64,000 nt of DNA from Boothiomyces macroporosus (Eukaryota; Chytridiomycota; Chytridiomycetes; Rhizophydiales; Terramycetaceae). Below, piece after piece: positions 54,106 to 64,000 of the stretch. Position 1 is the stretch's first letter; every line of letters starts with the position of its first letter. The position numbers and the translations under genes were made by a program. The DNA is taken from contig JADGKB010000001.1 in the NCBI GenBank assembly GCA_027604185.1, positions 124,001-188,000 on the forward strand. The letters run 5' to 3'. The notes under the pieces are model-generated. The model was not told where the DNA came from, ran no database searches, and worked only from the letters and a program-made list of their open reading frames with translations.

Positions 54106-55297
54106 ATGAAAGCTTTAATTTTAGTAGGAGGTAAATATAAATATAATCGCAGGTTACGGAACCAGATTGCGTCCGCTCACATTCTCTAAACCTAAACCCC
54201 TCGTCGAGTTTGCAAACCGACCAATGATCCTCCACCAAATCGAAGCGCTTGCCAAGGTAATATAAATTTAAACTCAAGGTCGGTGTAAAGGAAATCGTGT
54301 TGGCAGTAAATTATCAGCCAGAAGTGATGGTTTCTGCGATGAATCAAGTGGAGGAAGAGTTTAAAGTTAAAATCACCTTTTCTATTGAACCAGAACCGCT
54401 TGGGACAGGTGATTTTATACTAATAGTAGCTGGTCCGCTATCACTTGCTAGAGATGTATTAGGAAAGGGCGATGAGCCATTTTTTGTATTGAACTCTGAT
54501 GTTATCTGCGAGTTCCCTTTCAAATACCTCTTGGACTTTCATAAATCTCACGGAGCTGAAGGAACGTTGATGACTACTCCTGTAGAAGATCCATCTAAAT
54601 ATGGTGTAGTATGTTTGAAAGCTGAGTCTACACAGATTGAACGTTTCGTTGAAAAACCACAAACATGGGTTGGCGACCAAATCAATGCTGGAATATATAT
54701 ATTCAACCCTGCGATTTTGAAGAGGATCACCCATGTAACCCAAGACTGATTATAGGAACGGCCAATGTCCATCGAAAAGGAAGTGTTCCCACACATGGCG
54801 CGAGCTGGACAATTACATGCCACCCCATTAGAAGGATTTTGGGCAGATGTTGGCCAACCAAAAGACTTTTTGACCGGATCCGCTTTATATTTGGAATCGT
54901 TAGCCAAAAAGTCTGATTCAAGACTGCACAAAGCAGACTATGTCTCTGGAAATGTCCTGGTAGATCCAACAGCGAAAATTGGAAAGGGATGCAAGATTGG
55001 ACCTAACGTTGTTATTGGACCAAATGCCGTAATCGGTGACGGAGTCAGATTAAAGGATGCAGTCATTATGGGAGGTGCAAATATTAAAGATTTCGCCTGG
55101 ATCAATAAATCTATTATCGGATGGCACTCATCAGTTGGACGCTGGACTCGCATTGATGAAATTACAGTGTTGGGAGAAGATGTGCACGTCAAAGATGAAA
55201 TCTTTACCAACGGAGCTACTGTATTGCCTCACAAGGTAAATCTTACTAACATTAGAGCGTTGGTGCAAATATTTCTACCCCACAAATTGTTATGTAG
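54106..55297 (+). CDS. PSA1: GDP-mannose pyrophosphorylase
   Basis: 361 residues, exactly the yeast Psa1 length. Introns at 54131-54152, 54257-54278, 54409-54429, 54735-54755 and 55236-55255 (20-22 nt). Nucleotidyltransferase signature ([22 protein letters not shown], first G pair split by intron 1), [31 protein letters not shown], then left-handed beta-helix repeats and the terminal TPQIVM. Makes GDP-mannose for N- and O-glycosylation, GPI anchors and wall mannan, in line with the wall genes nearby. Confidence 0.97.
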
Positions 55298-55377
55298 GTA
55301 ATAAAGGAATATACACGCAAAATAATCAATCGAGCGCTTTTATATTGAATCAATTGTATTATTACAATACTAGATAC

Positions 55378-55853
55378 TTATTCTTGATCAAAAGTTTCAG
55401 TTTCAACAAGATCAGGAATTTCATCGTCATCCTCAGCCTTCTTTTCTCCTTGAGCAGCTGCTTGTTGAGCTTGGAATTGTTCAGCCAACTTGCGCAATTC
55501 AGCGAGGGCTTCAGGTCCAAGCTGGGTCAAGATTCCAGGTAATAATTGTGTAAGATCCTTGGTTACTCCGTATCCGTTAATTACAAAGGTATTTGATGCA
55601 ACGGACGCTTGAACTGCTATTAGTAACAAGTACCTGAAGGCTTCTTGAAGTGATAGATCTTTCCATCGTTTCTAAACATATTGACTTCTTCAACTCCAGT
55701 CATTGGTTGTACATTCAATTTAGTGAGGGTGGTTTGAAGTTTCTTTTCTTCATTTTCAGGGACTTTGTGAACCTTCTTGACCTTTCTTCTTGGAGTACCT
55801 TTTCCTCCGATACGCACTTGGGATTGGAGTTTAGCGAGCTTTTCTGGATTCAT
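55378..55853 (-). CDS. EGD1: Nascent polypeptide-associated complex beta subunit (BTF3)
   Basis: 151 residues after removing a 20-nt intron at 55614-55633. [20 protein letters not shown] with the ribosome-binding RRKVKK motif, then the NAC dimer domain [24 protein letters not shown] and NTFVINGYG. Binds ribosomes with NAC alpha and shields nascent chains. Normal length. Confidence 0.96.
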
Positions 55854-56137
55854 ATTAGTGTGAAGAGAAATTTTTTTCGATAGCCCTAACCCCTCCTATT
55901 CTGATTGGGCAGATTGAAAAAATTCTCCTGAGCTTTGGAGGTTGGATCTGGTACAGTTAGCACTGATTTGAGACTGCATTCGCGCACCTCCTCTTGGTAA
56001 TCCATCCTTTCGTCTGATATTTTTATTGCGGTCTTTCGGGTATCTTCATTGGTACCTAATTACTAGTGGATAATGCTCGATAAACGCGCCTGCCAAACAC
56101 TTTGTAATTGGCCATTAATAAGATATCGCTTTATTAT

Positions 56138-58064
56138 TTAATCAATCTTGATTGACTTGTAAATCGTTCTTACAAAGTAAAGTGATGCCAAGTGCCCAAC
56201 TGTACCTGTGAAGATCGCCAACATAATAGACATTACGAGAGACCATGTCAAGTAGATCACAACCGATGCTGCATCCTTCAAGTCCAACTTTCCAGCCAAG
56301 AAAACTATTGAATACACAAACATATAGAAACCAGATGCTGCAGAGGCATTGAACGACTTCCACACCCACAAGTAGTCCTAACATTAACGAAATGTACCTC
56401 TGCACACAGGATAAAGTATGTCAACAAAACAGAGACAAGGCAGCAAGTAACAATCAAGATTACGAATACAAAGAACAAAAATCCAAACATGTAGTATAAT
56501 CGGTGGTTCCAAATTGAGGTCATAATAAAGAACAGTTCAATGAAGATTGCTCCAAATGGTAAAATTCCACCAATTAAAGCAGAGAAGACAAGTGTGAAAT
56601 ACCATGGCTAAGGTTAACAAATAAAAACCTGTGGTGGGATCTGTCTAGGGATTTGATTAGTCTTGCAAGGTGGCTCAAATCCTGGATGTCTAAACCCAAA
56701 GTAAGATCCAGCGATACACAGCGGAATCGAAACCAAAAACCATAATCCAATCAAAGCCAAGAATGTACCAAAAGGTACTGCAGATGATGATTCCTTCGCG
56801 ATCAAAATGAAATTAAGAGCAATCAAGATTCCAAACACTATTCCAGGAACGAGAACTGCAGTGAGTAACACATTCTGCTTCCTGTTTTCTCCTCCATACG
56901 TCTTGTACATAACAGAAGAAACATATCCAGAAACCACAGAGAATAAAATGTAAAACACTAGCGCCATAGTGCCTAATGACCCACGACTTGAAGGGGATAA
57001 GAAACCTAAAACTGCAAAGGCAAGTGTAACTCCTAGCATACAAATCAACTGTGCACCAGTGCCAAGCAATACGCACAGAATCATTCTATAAGCTGGAGCT
57101 CTAAATACATCAGCATGAACCATTTTCCAACCAAAGTCATCTTGTGCTCCATCTTCATCTCCAAGAGTGTTGTATCTTGAAATGTCTTTGTGCAGCGCAC
57201 GTAATAAAATCATGGTAACCATACTTGCCAAAATTAAGATGATAACAATTGCATTTACAATGCTGAACCAGTGGATCTGAGGGTCATAAACATGCAAATA
57301 ATGATCCCACCTAGTACCCCATGAAATTGGATCTTCCTAAAATCAAAAATATGGTACATTCCAAACCAGAGTATAAGTGTATGTTACTTCAGTCTGAGTG
57401 CTGGTTTTCAAGATGACTGGGGATGAGCCTGCAATATCACACTTTGGTTCGGCGTCTTTTGGGTTATCCAAACTAGGTTTAATATAGATTACCTAGCAGG
57501 GTTTACAATTACTCCGACAACTCGAATCTTGTCCGCATCCTTTTTATGATAGTGTACATGGATCACATAATGGTTGTGCAACAAGGTTTGCTCTCCTTCT
57601 ACTAAACCAAGAGGCATTCCAGGGTAGTAGAAGACCTCCGATGTGGACTCGTCTTTGTAAAGCTGGGCAGCTGGAAGACCATCAACAACCCAATTTACCA
57701 AGTATTCCTCATCGATCCTCTTCATTAGAAAATCGACGCTAGTATCCTGAATAGACTTTCTGCAGATCACTTTACATGTTTGGTTTTCTAACGCAGGAAG
57801 CTACGATTAAAACTAGGGTACTTCTATAGGAGAGTTGTAGAGTCTGTCTCCAAACAAAATACTTCCTAGCGATTCATGTTGTGAAATCTCTTTATCTGGA
57901 GTGCAAAATGAAAATCCTGGGTGGTAATAATCGTACGGTAACAAGGAATCCTTTGCCGTGAGAGCGTTCACAAGCACTGGGACAGGTTCGCCTTTCTTAT
58001 AATCTCTTGGTGCTACCCCCGGTAAATAGAAACTGTGAACAAGAGCTGGTAATAATACTAGCAT
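56138..58064 (-). CDS. TM9SF/EMP70 nonaspanin
   Basis: 607 residues after removing introns at 57801-57821, 57473-57492, 57337-57357, 56608-56628 and 56378-56397 (20-21 nt). Signal peptide, then the lumenal domain with FYLPGVAPRDYKKGEPVPV and YYHPGFSFC, followed by nine membrane helices and the C-terminal cytosolic tail YKSIKID, close to the KxD/E Golgi-retention signal. GSYFGFRHPGF and PRQIPPQPWY are family landmarks. Nonaspanins sort membrane proteins with glycine-rich helices in Golgi and endosomes. Confidence 0.95.
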
Positions 58065-58312
58065 TTTTGTGATTAAAAAGCAACGTGGCGAAACACAATT
58101 TTCACAAGAGTTCTGAAACACTGGTTAAGTTGAACACAAAAGCTCTCAATTCATATTCGGAATTGATGTTGGAATATATCCGGCTCGTTTCATGCAAGGG
58201 TTCTAGTGGGCAGATCAACACGAGCGCGATCACAAGTCATTCAGTTGAAGGCCATTTAAATGCGAAATCAATTCTAAAATAATTTATTGCTGCTTGGTAA
58301 TGCTTATTCCTC

Positions 58313-61127
58313 ATGGATTCATCTTGGTTCAAAGCGCAGATTTTCAAGTTTTTTGTCCAGTCAATGTTTGGAATCTTTCTCGGGCTGCGAAGGTATGCTA
58401 CCAGAGTGCCATTGAAGAAAATCAAAATCAGCATCGCTTCAGCAAACAACTCGCCGGCAATTGAAGAGCGTCAGCCTACCAAGCTAAAGAAAGAATTGGA
58501 CGCTCTCCAGTCCCAGCATCCCAACCATATCTTGCTAGTTCAAGTTGGAATGTTTTATGAAATATATGATTGTGGTAATTACTTGGATGAAGTATCAAAT
58601 CTGTTGAATTTGCGCATTGCACACCACAAAAGCAGTGACTCGATAAACGATCATCGTTACATGAGGTTTGCAGGATTTCCCATGGTTTCATTGAAATCAT
58701 ACTTGCCAACACTACTGACAAGCGGAAAGTCAGTTGCAATTGTGAATCAAACTGTAAAGGATTCGCTTTCAAACACAGTTAGTAGACGAGTAGCAAGGAT
58801 AATCACACCTGGAACAGTATTGGATGAACTGGACACTTTAACAAACGAAAACAATTTCATACTTGCAATACGTTCAAATCATTCAACCAGAAGTAAGCGT
58901 ATCGGATTGACGTGGTTAGTGAGTTTACTTAACCAAAGGATGTAAGCACTGGGGAGTTTTACTTTGCGCAGTCAACCACGAGAGAGTTGCGCAATGAATT
59001 AGTTCGGATTCAGCCAAAAGAAATTCTTTTATCAGAAAGGATAGCTGAAAGACATGATATAATGGCAGAATTGGACGATTGCTCGGCGCTTGTAACAAAG
59101 AGGCCAGAAGAGTTGTTCACCTCCCAAAAATCAAGTGTTTTACTATCCAGTGCAATCGTAGCGGCAGATCCTGTTCATGGACTAATGGCAAAATCCCATC
59201 TAGATGTCTTGAAAGGATTAACTCCCACAATAGTTGAAGCTGCCGGTGGTTTGATGAGTTATATTGGAGAAAACTTTCCAGATGTAAAACCAGTCGTACA
59301 GCCTCCAATAGAAATTGATCCAAAAAATATACTCAAGCTTGACCCAATTTCCATCAAATCCTTGGAAATATTACGGAATCTAAGAGACAATACTCGGAAG
59401 GGGAGTTTATTATCTGTCGTTGATAATACAAAAACGAGTGCTGGATCTCGGCTGTTGGCTTCTAGATTAATAGCACCTGGCACAGTTATTGATACCATAA
59501 ACCAAAGACTGGACATTGTGAGCATATTTTACGACAATATTTCATTAACGTATTCTATCTTGACCTTACTATCGGAATGTGCGGATGTGGAAAAAGCTTT
59601 ACAACGAATCCATTTCAGGAATGGCAGTCCGCAAGATTTGCATAATATCATTTCAACATTGAAAACTGCAGCTGAAATCAAAACCATTTTGAAAGCTGAA
59701 AACCATTCTTTATTGGAACCGCTTTCAAAAAAGCTTGGGGATTTTGATAATATGATTGGGGATATGCGAGACACATTGAATTCAGAAAACTTGAAAAATA
59801 AAGTGGATATGGGAGTAATCAACATGGGAGTTGATAAGGAACTGGATGAGCTGCGAGAAAGGTCAAAAACGTTGAGAGATAAAAAAGAGTCCCTCGCTGG
59901 TTATTTACAGAAAATCTTTGGCAATTTCTTTTTTTAATTTAGGTGTCAAAGTGGTGCTAGGTAATGATATAAAATATGGCCCTATTTTATCGTTTGGAAA
60001 TGTGGTTGAATCTACACGATCTCGTATTGAAGGGGTAGTAAAGAAAAATACCAAAATGAATATGATATCTTCTGGAAAGCTGACTTTAAAAACACACTAT
60101 CAAGTAAGAATCGAATAACAAGGACTGGACACAGCTCAGTGCTGAAATTGAAGATACTAACGAAAAAATAATTAGCAGGGAGACAACAGTTTTTGAAGAG
60201 AGCTGCGAAAAAGTCTGTAGATTTAATGTTAGATAAAACGAAAAAGTCTTGCGATTATAAGAATGAGTGGAGGTTTGGCAGAACTTGATGTTTTATGTTC
60301 AAACGCAAAGTTTGCGTTGGATAACGGATATGTTAAACCAGAGATTACTACGGGGTAGATGAGGGTTAATATGTTAGTTCTGACATGAATATCGAAGGTG
60401 GCAGACATCCTGTAGTGGAAAGTTACCAACTTGCAAGAGGAAATACATTTGTAATCAACGATTTATCTCTAACATCAAAGGAAAAGGTGAATATAATCAC
60501 TGGTCCAAATATGGTTACCAAATTTAACGCTAGGGTGGTAAATCGACGTATTTGAGACAATGGTGTGAAATTTCTAATTTAGCGCTTTGATTTCTATTTT
60601 AGCTCAAGCAGGATTGTATGTGCCTTGTGCGAGTGCAAAATTGAGCATAGTGGATCAAATATTCACCAGAATTGGTTCCTCTGATGATTTATCAAACAAC
60701 AAATCTACTTTTATGGTGATTTATCCTAATTCAGATAGAGATGGAAGAAACTGCCTATATTCTCAATAATGCTTCCAGATCATCGCTAATAATTATGGAT
60801 GAAGTTGGTCGCGGAACCTCCACCAAAGACGGTTTATCATTGGCGCTGTCAATCTTGGAATACATTGCGTCAGATATAAAGGCTTACTGCTTATTTGCGA
60901 CGCATTATCATGAATTGGCTCCACTTATAACTGAAAAGGAACTGAAAGGAATAGCATTTTATCAAGCTGCAGCGGTAGAATCTAAAAATACTTTAACTTG
61001 TCTATACAAGATCCGACCGGGTGTGATGGATCAATCTCATGGAATAATGATGGCTAAAATGGCTGGAATTCCAGGTACAATAATATCCAAAGCAAAATCA
61101 TATTACAATTCGTATATTGTAAAATAA
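58313..61127 (+). CDS. MSH1: Mitochondrial MutS homologue MSH1
   Basis: 883 residues from nine exons; introns at 58919-58938, 59921-59942, 60104-60122, 60213-60232, 60355-60377, 60514-60533, 60563-60582 and 60716-60734. Arg-rich N-terminus fits a mitochondrial presequence (a second ATG lies at 58364). MutS-I domain [17 protein letters not shown] has the mismatch-contacting FYE motif; Walker [17 protein letters not shown] is split by intron 6; Walker B and H-loop are [15 protein letters not shown] and [10 protein letters not shown]. Intron 2 uses a GC donor. Acts in mitochondrial DNA repair and stability. Confidence 0.94.
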
Positions 61128-61128
61128 A

Positions 61129-61353
61129 TTATCCTAATGACTCTATATTTGCTTCGATTCTTGTAATAGCGTCAATTTCCCCAAATGAATTGTTAACGGT
61201 AGATGTATCATCACAATTTTCAGATTCCAGCTCTTTTTGTCCGTAGCATGATAATATATACAGAAATACAGAGTACATTAGTAATAAGAATGGTACCGTT
61301 ATCAGTAAAATTGATAGGACTGTTGTTAGTGTGCTGTCTGCTGTAGATGACAT
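61129..61353 (-). CDS. Small single-pass membrane protein
   Basis: 74 residues, one hydrophobic helix (VLSILLITVPFLLLMYSVFLYIL) and an acidic C-terminal tail. No family recognised. Its stop codon is separated from the MSH1 stop by one base. Could be a small organelle protein; reality supported only by length, single clean helix and tight fit between genes. Confidence 0.45.
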   Translation of the reverse strand: MSSTADSTLTTVLSILLITVPFLLLMYSVFLYILSCYGQKELESENCDDTSTVNNSFGEIDAITRIEANIESLG

Positions 61354-61441
61354 GTTCGTGCGCGTGGGAAAACAAAAAACACGAATTGTTAAAAATCGTT
61401 ACTAATCCCAAATATGGATAAATTTAAGAATCATGCATATA

Positions 61442-62821
61442 TTATTTCAAGTTTGCAGTCAAAATATTAGGATGTTCCAAATAGTTTTTCCAAAGTTGTA
61501 CAAATCTTGCGACAGTTGCGCCATCAATCACACGATGGTCGGCGTTGAAACTCACGTTAATGATTTGCTTTGAGACTACGGTTTCTACCCCATTTACAGT
61601 TTCAAATCGTGGTAGACGTTGAACTTTACCAATAGCTCCAATGCATACCTCAGATGCGACAAGGACCGGGTGAAGGGTAGTGCCGCCAATATTACCAACG
61701 TTTGAGAGGGTAATTGTTCCATTTTGAAGATCTGCGTTGCTGATTTGGCCAGCTTTACCCTTATTTTTCAAAACTTCCAAGTCTGCCGCGATTTCCAAAA
61801 TGGACTTGTCTTGGACATTTTTAACATTTGGCACAATCAGACTAGGATTAAACAGAGTTACCCTTGAGGGGTATCCATAGCGATACCAATATTGTGAGAA
61901 TGGCGGTACAGCAATGCAGGAGTTGTATCTGCATTGATTACTTGAGCGTTTAGTATTGGGAAATCCAACAATGCTTGTGACATGGCTTTTAGAAATATTG
62001 GCATGTAGGAAATCTTTTCAAAGCTGTACTTTCCTTTAGAGTTCTTTAAATATGAATTGATTTCTGCTCTGAACTTTGCCATGGCGTCGATTTGAATTTC
62101 ATCAGAGAAGCCAAAGTGTGGAATTGCCAACGACTTTGTCATGGATTTAAACATTGCTTTTTGAATTGGAGTGAGTGCTTTTGTAATGTCCTGTCCAACA
62201 GATGCAGTTTTAGCTGGAGATCAATATCAGTTTACCTGGGACAGAAGCTGGAGAAGCCTGTTCACCATTAACAAACGCCAAGATATCCCCCTTCAATATA
62301 CGACCTTGCGGGCCGGTTCCTGTTACTTGACGGATATCAATGTTGTTTTCCTTTGCAATTCTACGAACGGCAGGAGTGGCAAAGGTTTGTTTATCAGTTA
62401 AATCTGTCCTCACGACTGGAGCTTCTGGAGCAGCAGCTGTAGGTGATGCAGAAGCTTTTGTAGCCGGCTTTTCAGGTTGAGCTTGAGTTTCCACGGCGTC
62501 ATCAGTTTCAATATCTACCAAAGGAGCTCCAACCTTGGCAATTCCACCAACTTCATGGTAGAGCTTTAAAATCTTTCCTTCATAACGAGAAGAAATTTCA
62601 ACAGCTGCTTTATCTGATTGGACTTCACAAATTTTACTGAATTCTTCCACTGTATCGCCCGGTTTAACAAACCTAACATTACTTTAAGCGTACCATTGGA
62701 TTAACTCTACCTCAGAAATACCTTCGCCGATATCAGCCAAGTTGAATGGAGTGATCGCATAACAGTGGCGAGAAGTGAAGAAAGATCGTTTTGGCGCTAG
62801 TCGAATGATTCCCCTGAGCAT
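61442..62821 (-). CDS. Branched-chain alpha-keto acid dehydrogenase E2 (dihydrolipoyl transacylase)
   Basis: 438 residues after removing introns at 62673-62693, 62214-62235 and 61842-61861 (21, 22, 20 nt). Mitochondrial presequence, lipoyl domain with the lipoylated lysine in CEVQSDKAAVEI, an Ala/Pro hinge, peripheral-subunit-binding domain (ATPAVRRIAKENNID), and the acyltransferase core ending with the catalytic FNADHRVIDGATVARF. The DIGEGISEVELIQWFVKPGDTV start is that of BCKDH rather than PDH or KGDH E2. Breaks down Leu, Ile and Val. Confidence 0.93.
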
Positions 62822-62966
62822 ATTAATTTTTTTGAAAAATTGCAGATGTGACCAGTGGGGCAACTGTGACCTGGTGATGCCAAAACACCATTTAAAAGGA
62901 AAGTGCATGACCACTTTGAAAGAGAACTTGCAATTAAATGAAAACTAGACGGAAACACAATTCTAT

Positions 62967-63873
62967 TTATGCATTCACACTAAGGCTAAAAACATTGTGT
63001 CCCTTTTCGTTTCTGATTCGAAGCTCTTTTACAGAATGGCAAACCACCCCAGCTTCAACTCCATACTCACTCCTTACAGTTAGTGAAATGTACCTGTGGA
63101 TCAAGTGCGGATCCGATTCTACACACAAGTGGTTGCCGGTTTGGATATGAGTCAATATTCCTTCATCTCCAGGATTCACTACTTTGAATTCCATTTCCAT
63201 TCTGTAGTTATAGTCTGGCCATTCAAACTTCCTACAATTATCACCAATTACCATAGACAGTCGTGGGTTTTGTTGAATGAGAAAAATACCTGCTGAGCAC
63301 GGCTACTCCAAGTGTGAGTGTAAAACGACTTTACAGTAGATGTCAAATACAGCTACCATTAATTAGAATTACAGGTTTCGATACTTGAGGCAGCATGACT
63401 TTGATGTAAAAGTTTTCTCCCCATCTTACCCTTTTGTCTTGTTCATCTAAATACGCTCTCTCTAACTGAAAAGTTGCTCTGGCGCGTCCTTCTCGAGGAT
63501 CTTGACCACTGGAAACTGAAACCTCATGGGTGTCTTGTTCGTTTAGACTTGGAAAGGCAATAGATGGAACAATTGCCAAGTAACCATTCATTTTTTTGGA
63601 CTAGGTCAATTATCACGTACTCCAATCATAATATTTTCTCCATACAATAATTCCTTTGATATTTCCGTCTGATTTAAAAATGAAATACCCTGGAATTAGC
63701 TAGTGATATTCTTTTATCCTGCTTACTCGACTCTCCCTCTCCATTTTCAATCTTTGCCAGAAATTCTTTGAGCATTTCCTACTGTCAAAAACGATTACTT
63801 CGCGAAGAATGGTTTCTTCGCACCAATTGCCTGATCTCTTTGACACTTTCTTTGGAATCTTTGTAGTATACAT
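62967..63873 (-). CDS. CFAP161: CFAP161-like axonemal microtubule inner protein
   Basis: 268 residues after removing five 20-nt introns (63779-63798, 63669-63688, 63601-63620, 63353-63372, 63232-63251). The N-terminus SGNWCEETILREEMLKEFL matches the CFAP161 start GNW-x-E-D, then LYGENIMI, VRWGENFYIKV, LYLTSTVKS, and FEWPDYNYRMEMEF with NPGDEGILTHIQTGNHLCVE, as in CFAP161 where VPAN-x-KILI-H-xxTN occurs. CFAP161 is a protein inside doublet microtubules of cilia. With CFAP221 it supports a flagellated stage. All introns were placed by homology and reading frame. Confidence 0.85.
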
Positions 63874-63907
63874 GAGCGTTCTTCAAATTACGTAACTTTA
63901 TTGACAA

Positions 63908-64000
63908 TTATTTTTTGGGCTTTCCTCCAGCTTTCTTTTTCTCGTCCTCTTTTAATTTTTGATTGGCCATTTCCTCTTGGGCTGTAATCTTTTGAGAGAC
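63908..64000 (-). CDS. C-terminus of an unidentified gene (partial)
   Basis: Thirty residues at the window edge, reading VSQKITAQEEMANQKLKEDE then KKKAGGKPKK and stop (63908-63910). Lysine-rich end of a larger protein; 34 bases from the CFAP161 start on the same strand. Cannot be identified from this part. Confidence 0.5.
   Translation of the reverse strand, partial: VSQKITAQEEMANQKLKEDEKKKAGGKPKK

Overview
The window is 64 kb of compact, AT-rich nuclear DNA from a eukaryote, most likely a zoosporic, early-diverging fungus. The fungal signs are two NDT80/PhoG-domain transcription factors, a GPI-anchored chitinase and a second wall-type protein, TVP18, CGR1, MDM31 and TAD2. The flagellum signs are clear homologues of the axonemal proteins CFAP221 and CFAP161, which non-flagellate fungi lack. 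I cannot fix the lineage by reading alone; Cryptomycota/Rozella-like, sanchytrid or other reduced chytrid-like groups would fit.

The outstanding feature is the intron system. About 30 genes are cut by spliceosomal introns of almost constant, extreme shortness. I count 122 introns: 24 of 19 nt, 50 of 20, 31 of 21, 12 of 22, 3 of 23, one of 25, and a single long one of 73 nt in the ribosomal protein gene RPS30. They start with GT (one GC), end in AG (one apparent TG), have no room for a polypyrimidine tract, and carry a branch-like CTAAY/TTAAY/TGAY element a few bases before the acceptor. Removing them makes every complete gene model an exact multiple of three with family-typical protein length, so ordinary gene finders would break these genes into pieces.

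Layout, left to right. 0-12 kb: SMC1 (partial), an APC5-like APC/C subunit, CGR1, a long coiled-coil protein, an orphan membrane protein, the exosome nuclease DIS3 and an orphan multi-pass protein. 12-21 kb: a NIPA-type transporter, a Rossmann-fold protein, a previously unmodelled small basic protein, two TVP18 paralogues around FAU1, the exosome subunit RRP46, the mitochondrial protein MDM31, ANKRD13. 21-31 kb: prohibitin 1, SPT16, UBC13, RPS30, GOT1, a SMAP-domain protein, a Rho-like GTPase, PDAP1, TRAPPC12. 31-38 kb: chitinase, RRP36, a wall-type GPI protein behind a motif-rich promoter, an animal-type glutaminase, a small membrane protein, and a stretch of decayed coding sequence. 38-52 kb: MAF, PanE, two NDT80 factors flanking a TPR protein and LAS1, TAD2, GGA, an LRR protein, a Brinker-like HTH protein. 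52-64 kb: CFAP221, GDP-mannose pyrophosphorylase, NAC beta, TM9SF, MSH1, a small membrane protein, branched-chain E2, CFAP161 and the end of another gene.

Functional themes are RNA processing (DIS3, RRP46, CGR1, RRP36, LAS1, TAD2), Golgi/endosome traffic (TVP18, GOT1, GGA, TRAPPC12, TM9SF), wall building (chitinase, GDP-mannose, GPI protein), mitochondria (MDM31, PHB1, MSH1, DBT) and the flagellum. There is no operon structure; spacing is very tight, with convergent stop codons 1-7 bases apart and one divergent pair of start codons 24 bases apart. I saw no tRNA, rRNA, transposon or CRISPR array.
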